Positions 36,652 through 48,039 of a stretch of 64,000 bases of DNA are shown here, one piece after another. The stretch is taken from contig CM042540.1 of NCBI GenBank assembly GCA_023630585.1, positions 12,468,074-12,532,073 of the forward strand. Direction: 5' to 3'. Each line of letters opens with the position of its first letter. Positions within the stretch are counted from its first letter, which is position 1. A program made the translations under genes and the position numbers. Source of the stretch: Cranoglanis bouderius. Its lineage: Eukaryota > Chordata > Actinopteri > Siluriformes > Cranoglanididae. The notes under the pieces were generated by a model. That model had not been told where the DNA came from. It ran no database searches and worked only from the letters and a program-made list of their open reading frames with translations.

Positions 36652-39600
36652 CAAAATTTGTCTGTATTAAGTTAATTCAAATAGAGAACTGTACATATTG
36701 AAAAACATACTCATCTGGCCTGAAACCCCTGTCAAAAGCTGTCCCATCATTCCACTAATCATTTGATTAATAGCAGCTGGATTCATGGGTGTAGCCTGCA
36801 AGAAAGAAAGAAATATACACAAAAAAATTAACTGGTATATGAACTATAAACATAAACTAGTAGAAATATTATATATTTTAGAGCCTCTTTGATGGTTACT
36901 ACAGGTTTGTAACTGTTCTCTATGATACACTGAATGTTAACTTGCTAACCTGGCCTGGATGCTGGCCCATCATAGGAGGAACAGCAGTTCGCAGATTGAT
37001 GGTGGTTCCTCTGGTGGTGAAGGGAGGATTTGCCATGCGGTGAGGAAAGGAAGGCAAGGTGAATACAAACCTAGCTTGATGTGGGTGAGGGGGAAAGGGA
37101 GGGGGAGTAGGGCCTGTACCAGCTGGGGCAGGGCCTGTGCCGGCAGTGGCGGGGCCTGTGCCGGCAGTGGCGGAGCCTGTGCCGGCAGTGGCGGAGCCTG
37201 TGCCGGCAGTGGCGGGGCCTGTGCCGGCAGTGGCGGGGCCTGTGCCGGCAGTGGCGGGGCCTGTGCCGGCAGTGGCGGGGCCTGTGCCGGCAGTGGCGGG
37301 GCCTGTGCCGGCAGTGGCGGAGCCTGTGCCGGCAGGGCCTGTGCCGGCAGTGGCGGGGCCTGTGCCGGCAGTGGCGGGGCCTGTGCCGGCAGTGGAGGGG
37401 CCTGTGCCAGCAGTGGTGGGGCCTGTGCCGGCAGGGCTTGCGCCGGCAGTGGCGGGGCCTGTGCCGGCAGTGGCGGGGCCTGTGCCGGCGGGGCCTGTGC
37501 CGGCAGGGCTTGCGGTTTGTTGTCCATGTTGACCAGCAGCGGCAGCACTTGCCATGGCCATAGCTTGTTGAGTAACTTGATTTACAATGGCTTGCATGAA
37601 TTCTGGAGGTAAACCAGGTATCTGTATAGGAGTGGTGCCTGGGATGGAAATACAAGAACAACAAAGACAAAGAAACATTGTAAATCTGTACTGTTTGCAA
37701 ACAAACCCTCACTGTGACTACTCGCTAATTAAAAACATATGCATGAGAAAAGTGTTCATCTCTTACCAGACTGTCCGGTACCAGCAGCATTCTGTTGTCC
37801 AGGGGCCTGGGCATTACGTCCATTATCTGAAATACAAATTTAGATGTATATTTTAAAGTTGTACATGTGTGTGTATTGGTGTTGTTAATGAATGTGCAGG
37901 CATGCACGTGTGTGCATCTACATACACAGACCTACAGTGCGGGAAAAAAAGTATTTGATCCCCTGCTGATTTTGTACATTTGCCCACTGACAAAGAAATG
38001 ATCAGTCTATAATTTTAATGGTAGGTGTATTTTAACAGTGAGAGACAACAACAAAAAAATTCAGAAAAACGCATTTCAAAAATGTTATATATTGATTTGC
38101 ATTTTAATGAGTGAAATAAGTATTTGACCCCTTCGACTTAGTACTTGGTGGCAAAACCCTTGTTGGCAATCACAGAGGTCAGACATTTCTTGTAGTTGGC
38201 CACCGGGTTTGCACACATCTCAGGAGGGATTTTGTCCCACTCCTCTTTGCAGATCTTCTCCAAGTCATTAAGGTCTCGAGGCTGACGTTTGGCAACTCGA
38301 ACCTTCAGCTCCCTCCACAGATCTTCTATGGGATTAAGGTCTGGAGACTGGCTAGGCCACTCCAGGACCTTAATGTGCTTCTTCTTGAGCCACTCCTTTG
38401 TTGCCTTGGCTGTGTGTTTTGGGTCATTGTCATGCTGGAAAACCTATCCACGACCCATTTTCAATGCCCTGGCTGAGGGAAGGAGGTTCTCACCCAAGAT
38501 TTGACAGTACATGGCCCCGTCCATTGTCCCTTTGATGCGGTGCAGTTGTCCTGTTCCCTTAGCAGAAAAACAGCCCACCTCCATGTTTGACGGTGGGGAT
38601 GGTGTTCTTGGGGTCATAGGCAGCATTCCTCCTCCTCCAAACACGGCGAGTTGAGTTGATGCCAAAGAGCTCGATTTTGGTCTCATCTGACCACAACACT
38701 TTCACCCAGTTCTCCTCTGAATCAATCAGGCAAACTTCAGACAGGCCTGTACATGTGCTTTCTTGAGCAGGGGGACCTTGCGGGCGCTGCAGGATTTCAG
38801 TCTTTCACGGCGTAGTGTGTTACCAATTGTTTTCTTGGTGACTATGGTCCCAGCTGCCTTGAGATCATTAACAAGATCCTCCCGTGTAGTTCTGGGCTGA
38901 TTCCGCACCGTTCTCATGATCATTGAAACTCCACGAGGTGAGATCTTGCATGGAGCCCCAGACCGAGGGAGACTGACAGTTTCTTCCATTTGCAAATAAT
39001 CACACCAACTGTTGTCACCTTCTCACCAAGCTGCTTGGCGATGGTCTTGTAGCCCATTCCAGCCTTGTGTAGGTCTACAATCATCAAAACAAAACATCAT
39101 TGGACAGCTCTTTGGTCTTGGCCATGGTGGAGAGTTTGGAATCTGACTGATTGATTGCTTCTGTGGACAGGTGTCTTTTATACAGGTAACAAGCTGAGAT
39201 TAGGAGCACTCCCTTAAAGGGAGTGCTCCTAATCTCAGCTCATTACCTGTGTAAAAGACACCTGTGAGCCAGAAATCTTGCTGACTGATAGGGGATCAAA
39301 TACTTATTTCCCTCATTAAAATGCAAATCAATTTATAACTTTTTTGAAATGTGATTTTCTGGATTTTTTTTGTTGTTATTCTGTCTCTCACTGTTAAAAT
39401 ACACCTACCATTAAAATTATAGACTGATAATTTCTTTGTCAGTGGGCAAACGTACAAAATCAGAAGGGAATAAAATACTTTTTCCCCACACTGTACATGC
39501 CCACTCACACGAAAGACCCACCATCAATGTTAATCTGCATCATCACCACTGGCTCCATTGTTTGATGGCTTATACGTATCACTCTGGGCCCTGGCTGTCC

Positions 39601-42600
39601 AGTCTGCTGATTGGCCATACCTGGCTGTGGGGTGGGCATTTGTCCCTGCCCTTGTTGCTCTGATTGGTCAGCAGGTTGAGGGTGACTCTCAGCTTGTGGT
39701 CTGCCATTAGTTGACATGGTCACTGTGGTTCCCAAATTAACCTATCAGAATATAGTCAAACAATTATATTCATTAATATAATGGCAAATTATACTCAAAC
39801 ACATAGGATGATTATTTACGCTTTATTATAAAATACTCACTACACATCAAGGTTTCTCCAAATATAAAAAGTAAACTTTCCCTTGATATTTGAATGGACA
39901 TCTCACTACTGACTTCATTATTAGTATAACACAGATAATCTGTCTGAATTTACAGCATATAGCAAGTAAAGTTCTGAAAGCTAACCACTACCACGGTGGC
40001 CTCAAAATCAATATTGCATGCATTCTGCTTTCTATTTATTTTCAGATTTTGTATGAGGTATATGCATATGTAAGCAAAAACTAAATAACTTGATGCACAG
40101 TAGTACTTGTTTATGACAGAATTATGCTACAGTAGTGGTACAAATATGTAAACTTTTGTAGTGACATAGTAGCAACACTCATAAAAAAAAGCACAGATTT
40201 CAAACAGCAGCACTTTCACCTGTTAATTCATTAACTTCTCTCAGTGGTTATTAGAATCCCGGGAAGGCTTTGCTTCTTGTCTATAAAATGTGTGTGGACG
40301 CTTACTTACCTGTATAGGCATGTGATGCACTCCACCTGGTGGCAGAGCAGAGGAAGTGTAGTGAGACATGGGCCGGATCACATGCAGGTGACGGGGAGGT
40401 GCACTCGACAGATTACAGCGCAGATCGCTCAGGGCAACCAGAGCATTTCCTAAGAGCCGAAGAGCTTCTCCCACCAGGTTTAGAACATGCTGGTCTTCCT
40501 CTCTCTCCTGTGTCTGCAGAGAAACCATTTCTCTCATTTAATTAATGAAATGAGCAAGGCAGTTGTACAAGTGATTATGCTGTTTATTTATGGGAAGGAA
40601 CTGGCACTGAAAAAAATATTAATTTAGCACATCACTGACCCACTAATAATAAAAATAATAATATGCTAACTGAAAGAGTATGTTTTATATTTTTGCTCAA
40701 ACTTGTAATACTGCTGTAAGCTCAACCACCATTTTCAGCATGTACTGTGGGTATTCATAATTATACCAGGGTGTGAAGAGCTTTGATATAAACTATTGAT
40801 CTAATCATATAGAAAAATATAAAACGTATATCTGACAAACATAAAACAGATGCAAATTTACTGAATAATCTAACAGGCCAATAAAAATGTATTTTAATTG
40901 TATAATGGATGGTCATGACCATGGCCACTTGCATACATTATTGTTGTAATCAGCAGTGGTTGCTGCCTCCAGAATGGAGTGAGCTCTCTGGATGAATGGC
41001 TGGAGCCTCTCTTCTACTCTTCTCAGCTCTCCTAACATCTCGACCAGTTCTGCAGGGCTGGGGTGGCTGATGGGAAATTGAATACACAATTCAAACAATA
41101 CTATGAGTTTCTATTAATTCAAAGACCATCACAGGAGCTTGAACCAAAAGTCTGGAAAAGACAGCACCCTTAGTTTAGTCTTAATGCAAGATGAGATACT
41201 AACTAGATCTGAAATTCCTAGCAGGCAATTGTCAACTCTACCTAAAAATGTAATCTCACGTAGGGATGAGCAATATGAGATTTTGCTCATAATAGGGATG
41301 AGCAATTACTATATCTGTTAAACACAATTACAAATTCTGATTTTTTTTTTTTTCAGGATTAACTAAATTAATTTTATAGACTTTAAATTAAAGTATCACT
41401 GAACATTTTTTAAAAATGCAAAACTACTGTTTTGCTACCAGTTTGTCAGCTAACCTAATCTTCAAGTATCATGATATTTTTTGTCATACTATACGTCCTC
41501 AATTTTAAGTTCATATAGCTGAAGGAGTCCTTAAATAGTTTGCTTGTTACTTACTCCACTGTACATCAGCAGAGAAAGATAATTTTAACATTACATTGTT
41601 GGTCAAATGATGGAAGGAACCACAGGAGGGTGCTATATGAGGCTTTGTAGGACTTCACACTTCTTTGATAATATGCATAATATAAAATAGGAAATTGTTG
41701 CACTGAAAAAGAAAGAATTAATACACATTCAACATACTTTTACTTGCAACAAATAACGTGTTAAGAACTATTACCAGGAATAATAGGACTATTTCTAAAG
41801 AACTATTTGTGCAATAGATACAACTAAGTGAACTAAGTGTGCAAGACATATTTTCCATTTTCCAATTTCCATGTTTTGACCAATTATGTTTCAGTGTCAG
41901 TCCTTACTTGGGGCCTGAAGGAGGAGGAGGAGGAGGAGGAGGTGCATTATCAGTCTGAGTGGAGGTAGAGGATGATGGAGGTGAGCTGGTTGGAGGTGGG
42001 GATGTATCCATAGGCTGGACAGAAGGAGAAGGTGTAGAGGTGGAGGAAGAAGGAGGAGGTGCAGAATCCTGCGCTGAGGAACCATCCATGGGCTGACCCT
42101 ATAAGCACAGTAGGACCAGATATTAAGTGTGAGTCAAGAAGTCAGCTATTCTCAATCCTGCAAACCTATGGGATTTGTTCAACTACATTAATTTAATAAC
42201 TACCCCATAATACAAATCGGCAACTAGTTATTCATTCACTGATCATGATGCGAAATGTGCTTCCAGTACCTCCAGTCTCTGAATCAGGGTAATGGTGTCT
42301 CGCAACAAATTTTCAGCCAGAAGCAGCCGCAGCCTGGGCTCACTCTGCAGGGTCTGATCCATATCAACATTCACATTTGCTGAGCCATTGTTCTAGCAGA
42401 GAAAGATACACATATTATGTGCAATACTTGGAATGGAGACTTTGTGATTTTAAATGTCTAAATGACACTCATACCCCATTACTGCTGCTGACTCGTGTAT
42501 TCCTAACACCCTCCCCGAGGCCCGCCATTATCTGCTGGATAGACATCTGAGGAAAGACATACGCAAACGACATTAAAATTTAATCAGCATAATTACATTT

Positions 42601-45600
42601 CAGCCACTAAAATGCCTAAAGGAAACATGGCTATTTTTTATTCACAGGCAGTCATTCTAGTGTGTATAACATGGTGTGTACTATATACATAGACATCTGA
42701 CATCTTTACGTTTGACTAATAAAGAAAGCCCATGTCCATGCCTGAATTTGCTGGGGGTCCATGATGTTCACTGGGAGATTAAGGGTACCAAGCATAACAT
42801 AGCTATTAGCATTGCGATCATGTGCGGCTCCGTGAGGCATGGGCTGAGGTGTTGTGGTGTTTCCAGTCTGTGAGCTTCCTGAAGACACGGGTACTCCCCC
42901 CGAGCCTGATCCTGACTGAGTCGTCTGGGGTGGGGCTCGCTCCACCAGGTGAATGACTTTACCATTTACATCTGCAAACACAGGAAAAGAAAGTTTCATA
43001 TCAAATGCCATGCTCAAAAGAAAACGAAGATTTGTCCTGAGTAATCAACAGCTATCTGCTAGCTTCCATGCATGCCATTACAAATACATCTTAAAAATAA
43101 TGTTATTGTTTTGTATATTGTCAAAACCTCATTAGTAGAAAAACCTAATGCTAGAACGCAAATAGACAACAAGTTAGGTGTGCTTTGGAAGCTAAGAAGA
43201 GTTTAATAAACAAAAGTAGATCCAATATCGCATATCAGTATAGGACTGATATTTGCATCATTCACTGAGGCATTATTTCTACATGATGCAAATACACTAT
43301 ATTCACAGTGAAAAACGTTACCTGAAAAAAAATAATAGCATCTTTACAGATCGGCATTATATCTATCGGTCCTAAGAGCTCCAGTATGCTTCTTAAAAAA
43401 AAGAAAAAGTTTTTTTTTTTTTTTTTTAAAAAAAGAAAAGAAAGAAAGGTGTGCACCCTGGTTGTCAGTAGTGTTGGGCAATATGCCAAAAATGCACTGT
43501 TGCCACAAAGTTGGAAGCACACAATTGTATAGGATGTCTTTGTCCCAAACCTGTTCCAGTATAACAATGCCCCTGTGCACAAAGTGAGGTTTATAAAGAC
43601 ATGGTTTGCCAAGGTTGGTGTGAAAGAACTCAAGTGTCCCGCACAGAGCCCTGACCTCAACCCCACTGAACTGGAATGCCCACTGCAGCCCAGGGCCTTC
43701 TCATGCAACATCAGTGCCTGACTTTATTAATGCGCTTGTGGTTGAATGGACACAAATACCCACAGCCACACCCCAAAATCTAGTGGAAAGAATCCCAGAA
43801 GAGTGGAGATTATTATAACAGCAAAGGGATACTAAATCTGGAATGGGATTTTCAACAAATGCATGGGTGTGATGGTCAGTTGTCCACATACTTTTACAAA
43901 TATCGATCACAAAATTTACGCTTGCTAAGTATCAGCAGAACAGCAGTGTTGCATTTAAAAATCTATGAAACAACAAGTGAGTGTAGCTTTTATTCAGCAG
44001 CTATGAAAACGGATGATTTAGCAAAGATAAAAAGGAAAACTGAACATTCTGTACACAAATACATTCTACTGTCCCTTCAGCTACTTGTGAGCATCAGTAA
44101 CAATGGAGTCAAACAATGTTATAAAAGTACTGATTATACCTCTGATATCTCAAAAGTGTACTGCGAGGGAATTTATCATAATACTGATATTATACCTAAA
44201 ATTCAGCCCTAGATGTCTGTTAAATTTGGTTCATTCTTGCGGTCAACATCTGGGACACACCTTAAAGACAAACTGTAAAAAAATAAATTTAAAAAAATCT
44301 AGTTCTAAACAGGCCTGTCAATGCAAATATCTGAATGCACTTACTGTATTCTGCCAGAGTTTTCTCATCCTGAAGCACTCTTCCCTGGTAGATCAGCCTC
44401 TGTTTGTCAACAGGTATTCCCACTGAGGGTGATATGTGCTCTTTAAACTCCTTCACAGTGATCTAGGGAGTAAAATGAAAAGGTGTCACTTAACAAATAA
44501 GTTGTTTAACACATCTAGATGTAAATATAAGGAAATTAAAACTGAAATTCTGATCTATCGTCTCATATTCATCTTTTTATCTCAAACCCAAATGTTTTTG
44601 GCGTGTAGCAAAAACAAAGGCATTGGCCTTGCCATTCCAATACTTTCCAAAGTGAATGAAACATAGGGTGTTTTCACTCCTTTTCAGGGGTCTGAGCACG
44701 GTTTGCTGAATTTTTGGCCCATGTGTGAACACTCCAATCTTTTTTTTAAGCGAACCGAACCGAGACCATCTTGGGAGGTGGTCTGAGTACGATTCACTTT
44801 CAGCTAACAGTATGGCCACACGAGATAAGCTGCGATCTAGTGGACAGTCAGCCGAGGTCAAGTGGCCTCTCTACGATTTGTTAGATGAAATTCTTGATAC
44901 AAGCCCCTGCACGTACCCAATGGATGTCATAGAGGGAGGAAAGTGTTTGCATCAGTGAGGATGATAATGGTACATTCATAGCTGCACAATATTGCTGTAC
45001 CCACAATGCACAGCACTGCAAAAGGACTAAGACCCAAAAAGCAACAGTATGAACACAAAGAGGTCTGAGACCCGATTACTGCTTAAGTGGACCAAAAAAA
45101 GGATCAGAGTCCTCTTTCAGTGACGGGTACCATGTGAATGTTTTCACTCAGTTCTCCTCTTGGTCCTCTTCAAGTGGTCTGAGTTTGGTTCTTTTAAAGA
45201 GGACTCAAGTGTGAAAACACCCTTAACCAAAGTGAATGAAAGACATCTAAATGAAAAAATTCAACTCAGAATTTCATTACAAAATAAATCTTAGACACCA
45301 CTAAAGATCACAAGTTATTTATAAAGATTATTATGCAAGTCATTCAGGGTGGATTTTCCCTGTAAATATACATTTAGGGCAGGATGATAAAAATAAAACA
45401 CAACCACTCTTTAACACATTCGTAAACAGATCTGCTTGATGGCCACCTCTCCTCACTTCATTTCATTACACATCACTTCACTTTGCTGGCCTACCTATTC
45501 AAGTCACCACAAATCACTTTACATGTTCATACTGCTGTTCAAAACTACAAACTGTGTTTAACTGCATTTAAGAATACCACTGTGCAATAGAGATTTGACG

Positions 45601-46712
45601 CTGGTAGTGTTGTGTTTACTGTAGTTTGCTTACTGTATTGTTTATTGTATAGCTTATTGCAGGGATTCTCAAAATTCTGTAGACACAGAGCCCTTTAAAG
45701 CTGCAATATACTCAATACTTTTCATTTCTTTCCCATACAAGTAATGTGGAAAATTATGTAGAAATGATAAATAATTTGTTGAAAAAAATAATAAATTGGC
45801 TTAAGCCACTCTCTCAAAACAAGTGTATTACATAGCTGGGGGGGGGGGGGGGGGACCTGCCATCCGGTCCAGAATTTTGTTTGTATTTGGATTGGCCTCT
45901 TGTCAATTATTTTACAGACCCCAAACATAATCTCATCCAGATAAATCATTATGAGGAGACGCTGCATGTTTATTGAGTTGTAACTTGGCTTTCAAGCCAT
46001 TGAAAGTCCGAGTGTGCTTGAAAGTGAGGTCATGAAATTCTTTGCTAGTACTAACTCTAGTTGAACCACCAACAACAAAACATCATTCAACTCTTATTCA
46101 ACTCCATCCATTTAACCATTAGAGACATTTTTGTCACAAATCTTACCTAATGCACCTTTAACAGTAAAATAAATTCCATGGAGCCTTTCACTAGCCTAGA
46201 GATTTATTTCATATAGATTATTTGAGTATGTACAATAATATTTTGTATATTTATTACATCCATAGTGCTGGATATATTACGTCCAATTTAACGTTATTTA
46301 TCTATCTACTCGTGTTTTGAGTTGCTGAGGTTTGGATGAAACCCATTCAAATTCAAAGGGCCAGTCAAACAGGCTAATATGTATAATAACCCAATAATAC
46401 CTAGAATAAGTTTGATGACAGTGTGGTTTTCACCACAGTAACTACATATCGCACACACCCTGGCTATGCTTCATGGATCCCAGGAGAAACCACGGTGTTA
46501 CTTGTACTCTTGTCTAATTTTGTGTCGCACCATTAACATTACATCTGTCTGCGATTAGAGCAATGACAATAATGCCTACTTGACTTCCTCTGATAAAACA
46601 GTGTTAAAGAAGGAAGCAGTTAACTCACCTGTGCTCTCACAGTATAACTTCTGCTCTGAGAGTCCAGAGTTTTCACAGTGACATCTATCATATTATTTTC
46701 TTGCTCCTCCAT
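29488..46712 (-). CDS. bag6: bag6, BCL2-associated athanogene 6 (Scythe/BAT3)
   Basis: BAG6 holds exposed hydrophobic segments, working with GET4/UBL4A in tail-anchored protein targeting and quality control. 24 coding exons 5' to 3': 46629-46712, 44345-44462, 42742-42971, 42475-42546, 42270-42392, 41908-42098, 40937-41066, 40310-40513, 39522-39741, 37767-37826, 36950-37638, 36711-36795, 36158-36543, 35293-35569, 34086-34255, 33913-33966, 33700-33802, 31671-31795, 31415-31549, 30980-31027, 30698-30862, 30499-30606, 30120-30266, 29488-29583. Sum 4020 nt, 1339 residues (human about 1130). Ubiquitin-like domain 9-82 (VKTLDSQSRSYTVRAQ...KVIHLVERAPP); conserved blocks PSPAELVEMLGELRRVEERL and RHLHVIRPMSHY; TAGTGPA repeats about 520-657; poly-Ser about 737-775; LLTLVCQNFSMVDMV block; nuclear signal KRRK (1256-1259); BAG-like tail ending SSRRFPNTHTVFSPDS. 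One donor is GC (after 42742). Confidence 0.95.
31905..32042. repeat. dispersed fish repeat fragment
   Basis: Contains CACTTTGGATAAAAGCATCT and GCCAAATGAATAAGTAAG, a common teleost repeat tail. A related piece lies at about 36010-36055. In a bag6 intron. Confidence 0.55.
32050..32184. mobile_element. foldback MITE
   Basis: Arms 32050-32090 (ATAATCCACGGCTAGGTGCG...) and about 32146-32184 (reverse complement, few mismatches) enclose a second inner hairpin (AACCACCC ... GGGTGGTT). The whole 135 bp can fold on itself. In a bag6 intron. ACCATGGTATAA-type words at 32192 and 33312 may belong to a further related element. Confidence 0.75.
34876..35200 (-). mobile_element. Mermaid-like SINE, inverted
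   Basis: Reads on the plus strand as TCCATTTTCCATACCGCTTA, AGACTGTCCCAGGAGACT, CATGTCTTTGGACTTGGGGA and ends near CTAAGCCACTGTGCCTC, the reverse complement of the element at 24406. It is in the bag6 intron between 34255 and 35293. Confidence 0.75.
36420..36535. repeat. (TCC)n-rich tract encoding poly-Ser in bag6
   Basis: GAGGAGGAGGAGGAGGAGGA and a second GAAGA/GAGGAA-rich part on the plus strand encode two Ser-rich runs (about 13 and 10 Ser) separated by HTFTFSTSP. Confidence 0.85.
36562..36651. repeat. (TA)n microsatellite at a bag6 acceptor
   Basis: About 44 TA units with one interruption, separated from the exon at 36158-36543 only by an A-run (a T-run in the transcript). Confidence 0.95.
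37110..37515. repeat. 21-bp coding minisatellite in bag6
   Basis: Around 20 tandem copies of GGGGCCTGTGCCGGCAGTGGC (plus strand), encoding the 7-residue unit AGTGPAT on the minus strand; two units are shortened to 15 bp and several carry substitutions. Lengths are all multiples of three, so the bag6 frame is kept. Because the unit lacks stop codons in nearly every frame, long spurious frames appear on both strands here. Confidence 0.95.
38138..39125 (-). pseudogene. Tc1-family transposase, frameshifted
   Basis: Minus-strand transposase remnant from an ATG at 39125 to a TAA at 38138, of near-canonical length but 988 nt, not a multiple of three. Blocks seen: RPRSGAPCKISPRG-type linker (as LPRSGAPCKISPRG), VLWSDETKIELFG (first Asp), GCFSAKGTGQLHRIKGTMDG, FQHDNDPKHTA (second Asp), SPDLNPIEDLW (Glu). 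The catalytic triad is present but lies in different frames; one shift is near 38570. Confidence 0.88.
39192..39240. repeat. 24-bp-arm palindrome inside the Tc1 element
   Basis: Arms 39192-39215 and 39217-39240 are exact reverse complements around one A. It lies between the transposase start and the right terminus. Confidence 0.9.
43496..43897 (+). mobile_element. internally deleted Tc1-like element (copy 3, truncated)
   Basis: Shares TTGTATAGGATGTCTTTG, CCCCTGTGCACAAAGTGAGG and CAGTTGTCCACATACTTTTA with copies 1 and 2, but the left terminus is missing and the interior has an extra deletion. In a bag6 intron. Confidence 0.8.
44664..45225. mobile_element. MITE with GGGTGTTTTCAC ends
   Basis: Left end TAGGGTGTTTTCACTCC and right end GTGTGAAAACACCCTTA, with inner GGTCTGAG / CTCAGACC-type words near both ends, about 560 bp. 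The TA/TTA-flanked ends and repeated GAACCGAACC words resemble Harbinger-type fish MITEs. A short frame inside (WPLYDLLDEILDTSP) may be a remnant of an accessory Myb/SANT-like protein; that part is a guess. In bag6 intron 2. Confidence 0.65.
45655..46190. repeat. decayed relative of the hAT MITE at 1290
   Basis: GGGATTCTCAAAATTCTG and CTTTAACAGTAAAATAAATTC match the left part of the 1290-1644 element (CTTTAACTGTAAAATAAATTC). Termini are not intact. It includes a G homopolymer of about 17 at 45838-45854. In bag6 intron 1. Confidence 0.5.
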
Positions 46713-46739
46713 GCTGCTGCCAGCCACAAGAACAGGAAA
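46713..46739 (-). other. bag6 5' UTR part of coding exon 1
   Basis: An acceptor TATCTAG ends at 46740 on the minus strand, so the exon with the ATG begins at 46739 and has a 27-nt leader. An upstream non-coding exon is then required. Confidence 0.6.
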
Positions 46740-47208
46740 CTAGATACAGGAAATGTATTAAATTATTAGTGAATGAACCAACTATACACACGCAAAACAA
46801 CCTGCTTTGCTGAAGTTAACTTTCTGAAGTGAAAGAGAAATGAGCTGGGAACGAATACAGCTTCTGGCTGCTGTGTAATGAGTTCTGGCATAACGTTAGT
46901 CATCTTTCCAGAGGTTTCTTGAACTTTCCGCCCTCTCCTTAGCTGTTATTTAGCATACATGCTAAAATTTAGCTATCATACCTAACTGCATAGTGTATAG
47001 CTAGCTTGCTGGAGCAACGTGAGCTACAAAGCCACCAAGGAGAAATGCTGTGCTATTAAGTGTTACTTTTACATGTCGGAGTACAGCGGGTTACGACCTA
47101 GATATAACCGAAATGAAATGACCGTTAAACGTTCTTGGCATTAATAAAACAGAAAGCAAAAACGCTAGCTAGCTAAGTGTTAGGCTAGCTTAACTAGCAG
47201 GGTCCTAC

Positions 47209-47330
47209 CTTGAAAGTCTGTTATATCACTCTCTGGTCGTGGCTGTTGTGTTGACTCTGCTTTTATAAATCTATCTAATTAACGTTCTATCCTTTTTTTT
47301 ATATAACATTTGTTACCATGACAGTGTTAC
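47209..47330 (-). other. candidate bag6 non-coding exon 1
   Basis: A donor TTTCAAG|GTAGGA on the minus strand places the 3' edge of a leader exon at 47209. The 5' edge is not defined. The upstream sequence has CACGCCC (47412) and TTCCGG (47421-47426), a KLF/Sp and an ETS core, fitting a TATA-less housekeeping promoter. Confidence 0.45.
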
Positions 47331-47586
47331 TAACGTTAGATTTGGATAGCTAGCCAAGTCACGTAGCTAGCTAACATATACTAGCCTGCATCGAAATGAC
47401 TAGACGTAAGCCACGCCCATTTCCGGTTACGGCTATTTAACTGGCTACGTTCTCAAACCCATGCTACTGTATTAACTAAGTAGTAGACATAAGTGACATC
47501 GCTTATATTCTTTACAAGTCAAAACTAGGTCATACAAAAACCAGTATCCTGTCAGTATAAGATAGTATAAGATCTGAGATAGTACC

Positions 47587-47895
47587 CTGCTGAAAAATCC
47601 AGCTTGTTCTGACCATAATACAGGCCAAGTTAGAAGCTGGTCAAGTTAGTAGACCATCTTTGCCAGCTGGTAAGTTATTTTCCAGCTTCCTTATTACTTA
47701 ACTAAATTGACCACTAAATGCTTGAGATTTTCAAGTTGCCTTACTGCTGTGTTATTTTCTTAAAAGTAACTTAACCCAAAATGTTGCATGATGTAGTTTC
47801 CTTTCTACCAGCACTTACCAGCTGGCAACAAAGGTTTTCCCAGTTTGTGTTTTGGCAGCTGGTAGCTGGTCAGACCAAGCTGGATTTCTCAGCAA
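47587..47895. mobile_element. MITE with CAGCTGG-rich interior
   Basis: Inverted ends CTGCTGAAAAATCCAGCTTG and CAAGCTGGATTTCTCAGCA, about 309 bp. The interior repeats CCAGCTGGTAAG and ACCAGC words. Non-coding; just upstream of bag6. Confidence 0.75.
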
Positions 47896-48039
47896 GCAAA
47901 GTTGTGTTAGGCAATAAGTCCCAAAAAGCCATGCTGTTACAGGAAATTAATCAACACCGAGGTGGTGTGATTTGAAGAGGAGGGCTGTTCCTACCCCAAA
48001 GTTGTTTCTTTGCAACCATTTATAGTTCCTGCACCACTC

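Larger units (their letters stand above)
37935..39493 (-). mobile_element. Tc1-like transposon filling a bag6 intron
   Basis: Ends CAGTGCGGGAAAAAAAGTAT and the inverted counterpart TTTTTCCCCACACTG; long (about 200-bp) inverted termini with GTCAGTGGGCAAA / TTTGCCCACTGAC words; TA on both sides. It takes up 1559 of about 1695 bp of the intron between exons 39522-39741 and 37767-37826, and ends only 22 bp from the donor. Confidence 0.92.

Noticed and set aside
36959..37712. Long open frames of 131-217 codons on both strands over the bag6 repeat
   Set aside because: A 21-bp repeat with no stop in most frames keeps all of them open. Only the minus-strand frame that joins the flanking bag6 exons in phase is real.
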